64,000 bases of DNA from Entrophospora sp. SA101 (GCA_958430865.1 CAUDNR010001768.1:30917-94916); one strand, 5' to 3'; positions 35,514 through 46,798 are shown, numbered from the stretch's first letter. Program-made: numbers and translations. The notes: generated by a model from the sequence alone, not told the origin.

Positions 35514-36255
35514 CAGTATCAGTGGTGAGAGATGATGGATGACCTTATTTATGATATATACACTGGATACGAATATCATCATGATCAATTAAAAGTAAAA
35601 AATTTTAATTTGTTAATATTTTTTAATTAATAAAAACACCATATACGTTGTTGCTGGTTTGGTTCATTACTAAGAAGTGAACTTGTTAGCGGCCATTATT
35701 ATATTAAAGGTATAATGTATCTATATTATTTATTTATCTATTCATGATTATTTTTTTAGAAATTTGATATAACATATTATATACATATATATGTAATATT
35801 TCTAATTAAACTTTTTTTTGAATTTATGATGGGTTTTCTAGCGAAGGGGAGTTATAGATCTCTCACCAAATTGAGTTTTTGCATAATACAAATCTATATG
35901 ATAAGGATTATAACTGGTGAAAAAAAAACATATGTATAACATATTTTTAAGGGATCATCCATCACTCAATTACACTGTACCTCCCACCCTTTTTGCTAGA
36001 AAACTTCCTCATATATATCATATATATATAAAATATTATTTAATGTTTGAGATGGATTTAACAATCACACATTAATTCATTCATACTTATAAATAATTAC
36101 AATCACTCATATCAAACATTCATTCAAAATTCAATGAAATAAACAATTCTTTATTTTGAGAAATAAATATAATAAATCTAATAGGCTTTACAATAATTTA
36201 AACTCAAAAATTAAAAATTTTTAAATTAATGCATTGTAAAAAAATTTTTTATAAA
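35514..36255. other. Intergenic, no gene seen
   Basis: AT-rich DNA between converging transcripts, with TATATA runs near 35780 and 36010. Confidence 0.6.
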
Positions 36256-36480
36256 TTAATATTTTGGCTGTTTTCTTGGTGGTGTTGTATTACTGTTATT
36301 ATATCCAGGTGAAAATGTTGAAAAATCAACTAGTTCACCTTCTTCAGGTCTATCAAGATCTGTATGTGGGCGGTAAATAATGCTATTACCACTAGCATTG
36401 TTATTATTATATTCTCTATCATGAAAATCAATTCTACTAACTTTATCTCTATTATCATTATTATTCCAATCACGACCTCT

Positions 36481-36513
<33 letters not shown>

Positions 36514-36641
36514 ACGACCACCACCACCTGAATAACGATTATTATTATTTTCCCCACTTCCTCCAATTTTTTTATCTGAAATTCTGCATCCATTATTTCC
36601 AATTTCATAATCACCATCTTCAATTTTATCATTTTCAGCAC

Positions 36642-36676
<35 letters not shown>

Positions 36677-38184
36677 GGTGGTCCAAAACGATCTCTAATA
36701 TCACTTGTACTCCAACTATCACGTCTAGTAGCTCCTTTCCGCTTATTATTGTTGTTGTTATTATTTGAGCGAGATCGGTCACTGTTTTGTTGTCTTGAGT
36801 CATTATTATTACCATTATTAGTATGAATGCTATTAGTATTTGAATTACCATTATTGTAAAATGGTCTGTTTGAATTTCTGGTATTATTATTATTACTACC
36901 AACAAATAATTGTTGTTGTTCTTTATCATTTTCCTGTTTTATTTTTGGTGTGCCTTTTGAATAAATAATAGATTTAGAATTGGAAGACATGGACGAAGAT
37001 ATTTGCATAGACTCTTCTTGTTTTATTTTTGTTGTTGATGTATTAGCAATATCACTAGTATTAGTAGTGGAGGTATTAACAGCAATGATATTAGTAGCAT
37101 TAGTTTTTGATGTAGATATTGATGAATCATACTGTGGTGTCAATGATGATGATATTGACAATGTTGATGTTGATTGTTGAATTTGAGTTGGTTCAATAGG
37201 TTTAAAAGTGTTTAAATCAATTTCAACCCGATCTTTAGTCATTGGTTTCTTTATAAATTTTATTTTAGAAGGGAAAATAATGATATTAATATTATTGAGT
37301 TTATGTGAAGAGGCAAAATAAAGAATATTTACAAATATTGAACTGTTTCCATTGTTTTCTGATATCCATAGAAAACCACTCATATTTGGTTCTTCAGATT
37401 CCTTATACTGCATTGCATCCCTAACAAATAAATAAATTAGCACCATACTAATAATAATATTATTATTACAATAACTTACCAATCGACAATCTTAATTTTT
37501 CCATAGTGGCTATTTACAGTTAATTCCAGTTTATCATCATGGACTCTTGTCTCACTATGTATATAAGCATATATATATATATGTGTCAACGAATTTAATT
37601 AAATGAATTACAAAAAAAAAATATTCATAATTGGACTGATTGAATAGGCTTACCCATTATAAATCTGAACAACATCACCCTCCCTAAAATGTTGACCTTT
37701 ATCCCAGATTACTAATGTACATGTTGCAGTTTCATCAGCTACTAGGAAACTATGTATCTCGACATCTGAATTGGTTTTTAGTGTACGTTTTGAAACTAAT
37801 ATATGTAATTATAATATTAGCATTAATTAATAATTCAAAGATTTTTTTGTAAACTAATCTGTAAATTATTTGAGCCTCAATTATTCACCATCATTTAGTT
37901 TACTTACTAAGCTCTAACAGTATACATTTAATGTCAAACCCTCTAACCCAAGGCCTTAAATCTACTATTTTTATATCGCCTGACACTATAATAGGTGCTG
38001 GTTTATTGATTTTTTCAGATCTGCTAGATTGTCCATACCTATGTGGTGGTGGTTGTGGTAATGGATTAGACATTGTGCCCGTCGATGTCGTCATTGAGTA
38101 TTTGTAACTGTTACCGCCGTTACTACTACTACTACTACTACTACTACCAACATTGTTATTGTTATTTTTATTGTCTAAATTCAT
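36256..38184 (-). CDS. SOSS complex subunit B-like OB-fold protein
   Basis: Similar to human SSB1/2 (NABP), single-stranded nucleic-acid-binding OB-fold proteins acting in DNA-damage response and transcription termination. Inferred minus-strand exons are 38184-37908, 37795-37654, 37554-37480 and 37420-36256. After an Asn/Ser/Pro-rich leader, the OB fold shows IKIVDLRPWVRGFDIKCILL, SFLVADETATCTLVIWDKG, FREGDVVQIYNG and LELTVNSHYGKIKIVDW. The C-terminal part is long, Asn-rich and Arg/Gly-rich, ending in RPEEGELVDFSTFSPGY. The product is 552 residues, or 524 if a stop-free 84-nt stretch in the last exon (37332-37249, GTAAAT...AAAG) is an intron. It is much longer than the human proteins (about 200) because of low-complexity regions. 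Confidence 0.75.
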
Positions 38185-38575
38185 ACTATTACTATTATTA
38201 TTATTATTATCTGAAATTTAAAATTTTATTATCACGTGTTTTGTGGAAATCGTCAAGTCAGATATACTATTACTATTACTATTACTATTGTATCCAACGT
38301 CCCAATGTCGCACGACTAATATGTTCGTTATAAAGAAGTTCAAAAGAATTTATTTTTTTTTATTTATTAGCCGCAATCATCTAAATGAAAAAATATAAAA
38401 ATAAGATTTGTGAGACGATTAAAAAAAATATATAAACATCAGCGAAAGTTTTTTTCACAACATTTTCTTTTTTTTAAAAAAAAAATTATATATAAATATC
38501 AGCGAAGGTTTTTTTCACAACAACATTTTCTTTTTTTTTAAAAAAAATTATATATTTCTTATTCTCGTATGAAGA
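38185..38575. promoter_or_regulatory. Divergent promoter, SOSS-B-like / Zn cluster gene 1
   Basis: About 390 bp lie between divergent starts. An approximately 60-bp unit containing ATCAGCGAARGTTTTTTTCA is tandemly repeated at about 38429-38488 and 38489-38550. The paralogous gene at 43179 has one such unit (about 43100-43160). ATTACT microsatellite DNA lies near 38265-38290. Confidence 0.55.
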
Positions 38576-38980
38576 ATGCCGTATAGAGGCCCATACTTGC
38601 TAAAGGGATGCATAGAGTGCAGGAGAAACAAAAAGAAATGCGAGGAAATCGGTGATGAAAGATGCAAAGCATGCAAGCTTAAAAATCGGACTTGCATTAG
38701 ATATTGGATTCCAAAAAAAAGGGGGAGAAAAAGAAAAATTGGTAATTATTTTCTTTTTTTTATTTTATTTTATCAAGTAGATGAAAACACCATAAATTTT
38801 TTCAGAGAAATGAAATATCCACTCGAATTCGATTCATCAGACTCGGGTTGTATAAATAACAATAACAACAACGATGGTAATGAGAGGTTTTACACTGGAT
38901 ACAACAACTATAAGTTCGAATTTGATCCATCCTTGCCATCAGACTCAGATGTTCCTTTTTCTAACAATCCTATTACATGA
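38576..38980 (+). CDS. Small Zn(II)2Cys6 domain protein, paralog 1
   Basis: Fungal-type zinc binuclear cluster protein, likely DNA-binding. Exons 38576-38741 and 38781-38980 give 121 residues. The six ligands are Cys12, 15, 22, 30, 33 and 40 (GCIECRRNKKKC...RCKACKLKNRTC), followed by a basic KKRGRKRK stretch and an Asn/Asp-rich acidic part. The 39-nt intron has no stop and is a multiple of three, so retention would add a hydrophobic FLFFILFY segment. The TGA at 38978-38980 replaces a CGA present in paralog 2. Beyond it the frame and a later stretch (EVLELLTAVDEYMKKYF, about 39100-39160) look like lost C-terminal exons, so the protein is probably truncated. The usual fungal transcription factor middle domain is absent. 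Confidence 0.7.
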   Translation: MPYRGPYLLKGCIECRRNKKKCEEIGDERCKACKLKNRTCIRYWIPKKRGRKRKIGNYFLFFILFYQVDENTINFFREMKYPLEFDSSDSGCINNNNNNDGNERFYTGYNNYKFEFDPSLPSDSDVPFSNNPIT

Positions 38981-39400
38981 GAAATTAATATCTGTGAAAA
39001 AATTTTCAAGTAAGTTTAAATAAATTTATTATTATATTAAATTATTTATAATATATAATAATTTACTTGTTTTTATATACATGCAAAAAAATTCTTCTGG
39101 TGCTGAAGTATTAGAATTATTAACTGCAGTAGATGAATATATGAAGAAATATTTTATTTAAAATTATAAAAGAAAATTTATAGCCAAGAAAATAATGTTT
39201 TATGATATGATTTTATTTTTTTTTTTTGTTTAACTCACCAGATGTAATTTCATTATTTCAATAATGGCTTTTTCAAAAGCATTATAATCCTCATAACCTT
39301 AGAATGACCATTTTTATTAACTTCTCTAAAAGGAGTTCTATTAATTTTATAAATTTCTATAAAGTAGACTTGTTAAACTATAAATTATCACAATTATAAA
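38981..39400. other. 3' relic of Zn cluster gene 1
   Basis: This stretch holds the putative lost exon near 39085-39160 and AT-rich DNA. No intact gene is seen. The counterpart downstream of paralog 2 is 43671-44220, more decayed. Confidence 0.4.
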
Positions 39401-39419
39401 ATAAAAACAAATTTACCTG

Positions 39420-39950
39420 TTAATCATCATCCTCTTCATTACATAATTCAACGTTTGCTTTAATACCAGATTCAGATTTTCTGGCGATCCCGAGTGGACT
39501 AAAGATGATAACATTGCCAAGCATCTGTTTTTTTTAGGAATGATTTGATAAGAACTTAACCAGCAAGTGAACAGTGTACAACATATGTCATAATTTCATT
39601 AACAAAAACACTTAAATTTGTTAATTGTATTATGTCAATCGTTCGCATAGAATGATTGACTATGTGAAGTTTACCAATATCAATGTCACAATCTTTACAG
39701 ATTTGTTTAATTAGATTGTCAAGTAATTGTTTTTCTATGCTTGTGTTCGAAATCCATTTTCCTTTCAAATGTTAATTTTATTTTCTATTTTTAAGAAAAA
39801 CATTTAACATTCTGGTCTTTTGTTTCTATAATGTATTATGTCTTGTGCAGGTCAAAATTTACTATCAGCATCAGCCTGGTATTTGACAAATCCGTCTATT
39901 ATTATCCATGTCCAGCATGATTCTTTTTCCTGGGAAGCGATACAGTTATA
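39420..39950 (-). pseudogene. Tyrosine recombinase (Crypton/DUF3504-like) C-terminal fragment, relic 1
   Basis: Read on the minus strand, remnants of a tyrosine-recombinase catalytic domain appear in order: DMDNNRRICQIP (about 39910-39875), then KGKWISNTSIEKQLLDNLIK, IVNHSMRTIDIIQLTN with the catalytic His-x-x-Arg, then CSLAG (normally GH-x-SLAG) in 39768-39556. After a frame change comes SSYQIIPKK with the candidate nucleophile Tyr. Stops, a frameshift and a loss of the GH pair show that it is dead. The Crypton/DUF3504 label is by motif memory; the recombinase call itself is stronger. Confidence 0.55.
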
Positions 39951-40540
39951 CTCTTATTATTATCATTATTTAATGTTGTCCAAGAATCTTCAAGTCTTTT
40001 TAGATCTTACATTTTCAATTTTTCAATGACCGTTCTTCATCATGGAACTTGTTTAAAATCAAATTTTTCTTCCTTCAGGTTCCAATTGGCTTCGTTCCTG
40101 TAGCAAAAGCAACATCTATGGGATACGTACACTATTGACTAGAATAATAAGCGTGATATCGGTAAAGAAAATATTAGCGGAAATAATAACAGCACCAGCT
40201 ATATATGTATGAAAAAAAAATGCACGTAGGAAAAATTTTACAATTCAAACTACCATATTTAGAAATGTCGTACGAATTACCATTTTTATATTTTTATTTA
40301 ATATTAAACATTAAATAAAAATAATAATTCCGAGTTTATCAATATTAATTCAAATTTTTAATAAAACGGTACATTTACAAATGTTTAACCGTTGTTAAAT
40401 TTAATTTTTTAAAATGCACATATTTGTGAAAAGCTCTTTTCTGTGTTGTTTGTGGATTTAACAAGCGACTAAGCATATATTTGAGCAGTATGTCTGGTAG
40501 GTTTTGTCAGCTATAACCCTTTTAACGGAGTTTTGTTGTC
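39951..40540. other. Intergenic, no gene seen
   Basis: AT-rich. TATTTAATATTAAACATTAAATA near 40295-40316 is a short palindrome. No support for a gene. Confidence 0.5.
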
Positions 40541-41249
40541 ATGATACTTAGATACTCAAGCAAACACTGTGTCCCTTTTAATATTTCTAACAAACTAGCA
40601 CAGCAAAAATCTTGTTCACATGGAATCTTTGGAATAGTTTGTTGGAAAACTTGTAGTATCGTTTTATCAGGAATAAATTGTCCTCCACTTTCACCATGGT
40701 TGTGGGTAAACCTTATAAATCACAGAATTCAACCTTGGAAATCATCATTACTGCTATAACATTAGGACCAACTGTCTATGCATTTATTGGTTGTCATGGA
40801 TAATGGATGGTTGTACTTGTTACACTTACTCCTTGGGGTCTCAAGCTTTATTATGATGTAGTATTTGAAGTTGAAGCAAATGAAGCAAATGAGCAAATAC
40901 ATGATAAAGAATCAGAAATTAAACATTATATATCTATAGGGGCATTAGTATTTTCATTGGAATTTGGCTATCTGCTTCTGGCTGAGTTGGCTTGATTGTG
41001 ATGTCTCTCAAGCCAGCGAACACGGAAAAACCATTGATTGACTGGATATGGGCAATATACGTAGTGCCCCTCCTCTTATTTTTAGGTGATTTTTTTCTTT
41101 TATTGACATTTCATATTATAGAATCGCATATAATTCTTGCTATTATTTCTGATAGTTGGAGTGAAATTGCTTATACAGGGGCTGGGGTGGCATTAGCAAT
41201 TGTCTTTTTTATTGGAAAACTTCAGCTGTTCCTAGATTTTCAGTGTTAA
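40541..41249 (+). pseudogene. Frameshifted multi-pass membrane protein relic
   Basis: Three consecutive frames are 40541-40759, 40807-40995 and 40992-41249. The last two overlap by 4 bases, and a one-base change would join ALVFSLEFGYLLLAELA to LIVMSLKPANTEKPLIDWIW. Hydrophobic segments include IYVVPLLLFLGDFFLLLTF and TGAGVALAIVFFIGKL; a polar loop with EVEANEANEQIHDKESEIK separates two of them. I do not recognise the family. Confidence 0.5.
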
Positions 41250-42150
41250 TTTATTTGTATTATATATTGATTTTCACATCGCAATAAATAATAGTTTATT
41301 ATTCGTTTTTGTATTAGTATATACCAAAAAAGTTAAGCGTTAAAAGAGCATTTATGATTTTACAAAATGGAAACAAAAAGCGGTAGAACATTGATGAGAA
41401 AAGCAAGCAAAATACTGAAAAAGAGTGTAAATATATCCATCCATATAAATTATTACAATTCGCATATCCTTTTTTATTTTCATAAAAATCCGAGAATTCA
41501 AATTCACCTGCCATATAATTGTAAATAAGGCACTTCCTATCACAACTTGTGAAATTTATAACTACCACGTTTCTTAATTACCGGTAGTAACATTTGTTGA
41601 TTATTTGGACGTCGATGAGAAGTTATTGTTTGGATAATATTTGATTGGGGTCCTACATCGTATGATTTTACAAACACAGTCGTAATGATGAGTCATAAGC
41701 TTTTTGGGTAATATGAGTGCCCAGAAAAAATATTTGCATAATTTTCCATAATAATAATTAAAAAAGGTAAACAAATTCCTTTCTGGTCATTTTTTAAAAC
41801 AATAAATTATAAAAATCATATGTTAACATCAGGAAAATTTCAATATAAACTTTAACTAGTGTACATGCTAAGAACATCTAATATCAATTTCCAGGCTCTA
41901 TTAATATCTAGTTGTGACTCTTCCAAAAATAAATGTTCTTAGACTGCATGAAATGTTTCAAGACAACAATGAATAGAAATCCAAAGGATAATCATATAAT
42001 AGCAATGTGTGAGTAATTTAGGAATAGAATTGTTTTGTTTTACTCGAAATAATAAATGTAGGATTACTTTGCATTTGGCAATTTTCTATAATAGAGCAAG
42101 AGTATGTAAAGTATCTGTCCAGATACTAAATTGAAAATTTATTATTATAT
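41250..42150. other. Intergenic, no gene seen
   Basis: Minus-strand frames at 41314-41568 lack domain character. Otherwise AT-rich. Confidence 0.5.
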
Positions 42151-42559
42151 TGCGACCCGGATTGTTAATGGATTAACGTTATGGACCCGTTAATATTAAT
42201 ATTATTAATATTAAGGATTTTTTTTCATCCGGATTGGTAACAGGTTAATAGCAGAAATTATTGGAAAATATATTTATTTAATTTGGAGGATGAATTATTT
42301 CAAGTTGTGATTTATTTATTTTTAAGAACATAAATTTTTTTAAAAAATCAGGTTTCATCCATGTTTTTTTGCATGTTAATAAATTACTAGCATCTGAAAA
42401 AAGTATTTCACTTGATGGATTTGTTAATATTAACAACGGATTGTAACACAAATAATAATAATAACCCGTTATTACTACGCAAAACTTATTAACATTAACG
42501 TTAACCCATTAACAGCCCGGTTAATTACCGGATAATAATAAGGTCTTAACGGGTCGTAA
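42151..42559. mobile_element. Inverted-repeat element with TTAACG/CCCGTTAA motifs
   Basis: The ends TGCGACCC (42151) and GGGTCGTA (42551-42558) are inverted. An inner pair, CCCGGATTGTTAATGGATTA at 42156 and its diverged complement at 42493-42520, supports an inverted-repeat unit of about 409 bp. Many CCCGTTAA and GTTAACGTTAA words occur inside. It is likely a miniature transposon or dispersed repeat. Confidence 0.5.
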
Positions 42560-43178
42560 CACAAATTAAATACATTGATTACCTTCAAAAAAACTGTCAG
42601 TTTTAGAGTATTTTTTAGCCATATAAAGGACATCTTTTATAAGTCACCAAAACTGTTGGGGCCAATTCAATGCTTTTTCATCCATTGTAACTTTTTATAT
42701 TCCTGTACAAAAGTTGCAGACTCGGGAGAATAAATTTCGGATATTTTAGAAAGAAAACTATAACAGTTATAGATTTTCTCCAGTTGTGGTGATGTCACTT
42801 GATAAAGTATATAATTAGTTATAATTAATTTTAGAAATAAACAAATATAATTAATGTCCAAATATTGTGCTGATCAAAAAATTCCGGTATAAAACATCAA
42901 CACTCACTCAACAAAGCTATGATTTATGTATAACTACATAAAAATTTAATATATATATATATAAATTCCGAATATTGAACGGATTTAAAATTTTTTTTTT
43001 ATTAGACGTAATCATCTAAATAAAAAAATTCCGCTATGATTTTTTTTCCGTAATGTTGGGATAAAAATAAGATTTGTGAGACGATTAAAATATATATATA
43101 AATATCAACGAAAGTTTTTTCACAACAAATTTTCTTTTTTTTAAAAAAAATTATATATTTCTTATTCTCGCATAGAGA
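42560..43178. promoter_or_regulatory. Upstream region of Zn cluster gene 2
   Basis: The part from about 42985 is homologous to 38350-38575 upstream of paralog 1, with TTAGACGTAATCATCTAAAT and AAGATTTGTGAGACGATTAA shared or nearly shared. The minus-strand frame 42667-42861 shows no domain. Confidence 0.45.
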
Positions 43179-43670
43179 ATGTCGCAGGGAGGCCCATACT
43201 CACGAAAGGGATGCATAGAGTGCAGGAGAAACAAAAAGAAATGCGAGAAAACCGATGATGATGAAAGATGCAAAACATGCAAGCTTAAAAATCGGACTTG
43301 CAATAGAGATTGGAATCCAAAAGAAGGGGGAAGAAAGAAAAAATTTGGTAATTATTTTATTTTTTTTATTTTATTTTATCATTTTATTATTTTGCTATAC
43401 ATATTTAATCATCAATTAGATGAAAATACCATAAATTTGTTCAGAGGAATAAAATATCCACTCAAATTCGATTCATCCTTGCCATCAGACTCGAGTTGTA
43501 TAAATAAGAATAACAACAACGATGGTAATGATAGTACAGATAATGATTCCTTCAAAAGAGAGAGGTTTTACAAGGGATACAACAACTATAAGCTCGAATT
43601 TGATCCATCCTTGCCATCAGACTCAGATGATTCTTTTTCTAACAATCCTATTACACGAGAAATTGATTAA
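43179..43670 (+). CDS. Small Zn(II)2Cys6 domain protein, paralog 2
   Basis: Tandem paralog of 38576-38980. Exons 43179-43347 and 43420-43670 give 139 residues. Cysteine ligands are at 12, 15, 22, 31, 34 and 41; the loop is one residue longer than in paralog 1. The basic stretch, the Asn-rich part and the FDPSLPSDSDDSFSNN end are conserved. The 72-nt intron is again stop-free and a multiple of three. Here the frame closes at TAA after REID because of a 4-base insertion relative to paralog 1, so each copy ends early for its own reason. The homologous DNA extends from about 42985 to 44531, where it is cut by the 561-bp repeat. Confidence 0.7.
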   Translation: MSQGGPYSRKGCIECRRNKKKCEKTDDDERCKTCKLKNRTCNRDWNPKEGGRKKKFGNYFIFFILFYHFIILLYIFNHQLDENTINLFRGIKYPLKFDSSLPSDSSCINKNNNNDGNDSTDNDSFKRERFYKGYNNYKLEFDPSLPSDSDDSFSNNPITREID

Positions 43671-44224
43671 TATCTGTGAAAAACTTTCAAACCTATTCTC
43701 AAGTAAGTTTAAATAAATTTATTATATACTAAATTATAGTAATATCTCCTGCTTAATAATTATTTTATTTTATATACATGTAGAAGTGTATTTAAAAATT
43801 ATTCTGATAAACTCGATATTGTGTTGTTTTATAAATATTTTATTGAAAATTATGAAAGAAAATTTATATATAGTTATCATAATTTTCAAAAGAAAAATTT
43901 AACGTCTTATAAATACTGGCTTATTTATAAACGATTTTGTTATTTTTTGACTCGGCACATGATTTCAATTAAATATACATATCAATAATCTATTCATCCA
44001 ATTTTTTTATTGTTATATGAACGTCGACTTTTATTACATCTTTAGAACCTTTTGTTTAGAAGAGATTTTAAATGGCCTTTTCAATAAGATATTTAGCTCC
44101 TAATTTAGTATGACCATTTTTATTAGCTTCTTTAAAAGGGTTTTATTATTTTTATAAATTTCTAATAAAGTAGACTATAAAATTATCCCAAATTATCCAA
44201 GCTTTATAAAAAAAACCAATTTTA

Positions 44225-44531
44225 CCTGTTAATATCATCCTCTTCATTACATAATTCAAAGTTTTGGCGATAATGATGATCCTGAATGGATTAAAAACGA
44301 TACATTGCTAAGCATTTGTTTTTTTTAGGAATTTATAAGTAAAATTTTTTCTAGGTTTGTATTTGAAACCATCTTCCTTTTTGAAATGTTAATTTTATTT
44401 GACATCCACAATGTACTGATATTCTGTTTCTACAATGTATTATGTACAAGCCAAAATTCACTGTCAGCGTCAGCTGGTATTTGACAAATCCGTCCATTAT
44501 TATCCATGTCATCAATGATTCTTTCCCTCGG
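44225..44531 (-). pseudogene. Tyrosine recombinase fragment, relic 2
   Basis: Paralog of 39420-39950 downstream of Zn cluster gene 2. DDMDNNGRICQIPADADSEF and FWLVHNTL are better preserved here than in relic 1, but the HSMR...SLAG part is deleted. The 5' side is lost at 44532, where the 561-bp repeat begins; the reported 44351-44614 frame is a chimera across that junction. Confidence 0.5.
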
Positions 44532-45092
44532 TGCAGTTTTCCGAGAGAAAAAGAGAAATAGTGAGAGAAGTAGAGAGAAGTAGAGATCTTCAATAACCGT
44601 GTTGCCTTTTTCACCTTTAGCGTTTCTTATAATTATTTAATATCAATGACGATAAAGAATCTTATATAATTACCTGTACATAAATTTTGCTCTACATTTT
44701 GATTTTTATATGATATTTAGGCTATCGTGTAAAAGAACCAAAACGATGATAACGATCACCTTCAAACTAATATTCTGAGAAGTTAGACAAAAATACTCTT
44801 GGCTACAATCAGATATTGAAGTAGCCAACGAAGAAGAACAAAAAGAAAATTCCGATAGAGGGTTAACAGCATTAAGAATCGCTGTAAAGAACTTGAGGAA
44901 AAGAACATGTGTAAATCTTGGAGTCTTTAATTTGAAAAATATGAAGCACTATTGTCACAAAATATATCGAAGGCATTATTGAGTAGAGCATATGTATGAA
45001 TATAGTATCACATTCACATTCATATTCGTATTGCATTATGTTATTGAAATTATTTATTAATTGTTTTTAGTTTTTCTTTTTTCTTTCCTTTT
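44532..45092. repeat. Extra 561-bp copy of the duplication's left end
   Basis: This matches 15418-15978 at a constant offset of 29114 and starts at exactly the same base as copy 2 (TGCAGTTTTCCGAG). It stops in the TTTCTTTCCTTTT run. The same 561 bp therefore occur four times: 1317-1877 (inverted), 15418-15978, 44532-45092 and 45224-45784. No coding capacity is evident. Confidence 0.93.
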
Positions 45093-45223
45093 AGGGTTCG
45101 TTTTTTCGTTGATAGAAACGGCAGCTCTTTTTCCTTCAATAAAATAACCACTTTGTAGAATGAAAACTTGGCCTTTTTATCAAACAATTATTTGAAATCT
45201 TTCCATAGATGACAATTTCTTGT
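45093..45223. other. 131-bp spacer between tandem 561-bp copies
   Basis: This sequence is not found elsewhere in the window. No gene or inverted repeat is seen in it. Confidence 0.8.
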
Positions 45224-46216
45224 TGCAGTTTTCCGAGAGAAAAAGAGAAATAGTGAGAGAAGTAGAGAGAAGTAGAGATCTTCAATAACCGTGTTGCCTT
45301 TTTCACCTTTAGCGTTTCTTATAATTATTTAATATCAATGACGATAAAGAATCTTATATAATTACCTGTACATAAATTTTGCTCTACATTTTGATTTTTA
45401 TATGATATTTAGGCTATCGTGTAAAAGAACCAAAACGATGATAACGATCACCTTCAAACTAATATTCTGAGAAGTTAGACAAAAATACTCTTGGCTACAA
45501 TCAGATATTGAAGTAGCCAACGAAGAAGAACAAAAAGAAAATTCCGATAGAGGGTTAACAGCATTAAGAATCGCTGTAAAGAACTTGAGGAAAAGAACAT
45601 GTGTAAATCTTGGAGTCTTTAATTTGAAAAATATGAAGCACTATTGTCACAAAATATATCGAAGGCATTATTGAGTAGAGCATATGTATGAATATAGTAT
45701 CACATTCACATTCATATTCGTATTGCATTATGTTATTGAAATTATTTATTAATTGTTTTTAGTTTTTCTTTTTTCTTTCCTTTTTTTCCTAAAAAAAAAG
45801 GGACCCAAGTAAGAAGAGTTGATCAATTCAGGAACGAAGAATAGTTTTGAAATTGAAATTTTAGAAAATGAGGGAGATCGGTGGTGTGAACAATTCTGAT
45901 GGGAGTATAATAATTGAAGGTGAACAGAGCGACTGAATGGATCGATTGAAAATGACCAAAGATGAAATACGGGAGCTAAAATATGGGATACAGGAATTAA
46001 AAAACGGTTTGAGATTGTGGCATGATAAATGTTTATTGAGTATGAGAGAACATGTAATAATCGAAACGAATCTAAAGAATGAAGAATATGGCCGAACCAT
46101 TGAACGAACAAATTGAAAACTCTAATAATAACGTAATTAAGTTTAAAAATAGAACATGATGTGCATCCATGGCATTACAGACTTTTGGGGAATGTAGAAT
46201 AAAAGGAGAGTATGGT

Positions 46217-46330
46217 TGTTAACGGTCTGGTCCGGTCCAAAACCGTCAGTCTAATAGGGCCGGTCCAGACTGAATGGACCACGGTCGGGACCGTGTCTGG
46301 TCTTAGGTATTAAAGACCGTTTAGACCGTT
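46217..46330. repeat. GC-rich GGTCCGG/ACCGT repeat (third copy)
   Basis: Direct copy of 16411-16524. Confidence 0.7.
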
Positions 46331-46535
46331 GAATTTTTTTTTCATAAAAGCATTTATTTCAATTTGCTAAAAAGATTACTCAATTCCAAATTATTAATAC
46401 CTTAAAGTCTCAGAAGATAGCGCTCTATCTTTTAAAACTTTACGGTATATTCAAAAAAAAAAAAATATAGTTTTATATAAATCAAAATTCATTCACTGTC
46501 TCTATGAATCCTCATTCCTTCTATACAAATTTTTC

Positions 46536-46798
46536 GAAATATTCGTTTTGTTATTTGTTTTATATGTTTTATTCGAATAATTTGTTTTGTTCGAGTTGCT
46601 TGATTTATTCGTTATTCGAATTACTTGAGTTATTATTTGTTTTGTTTTTTTTTTTTTCAAATCATTTGAATTATTTGTTTTATTCGAATTACTTGATTTA
46701 TTTTTTATCTGGTTTATTCGAATTACGTGATTTATTCGTTTTATTCATTTATTCGTTTTATTCGCGTCATTTGTTTTATTCGAGATTTGTTTTATTCG
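46536..46798. repeat. TTTTATTCGAATTA minisatellite (third copy)
   Basis: Direct copy of 16730-16992 in the second large duplication. Confidence 0.85.

Noticed and set aside
36330..36929. 199-codon Ile/Val/Thr-rich frame
   Set aside because: It is the shifted reading of the Asn-rich tail of the SOSS-B-like gene.
38073..38333. Tyr-rich 86-codon frame
   Set aside because: It is antisense to the Ser/Asn-rich first exon of the SOSS-B-like gene plus a microsatellite.
44351..44614. 87-codon minus-strand frame
   Set aside because: It is a chimera created where the 561-bp repeat meets the recombinase relic.
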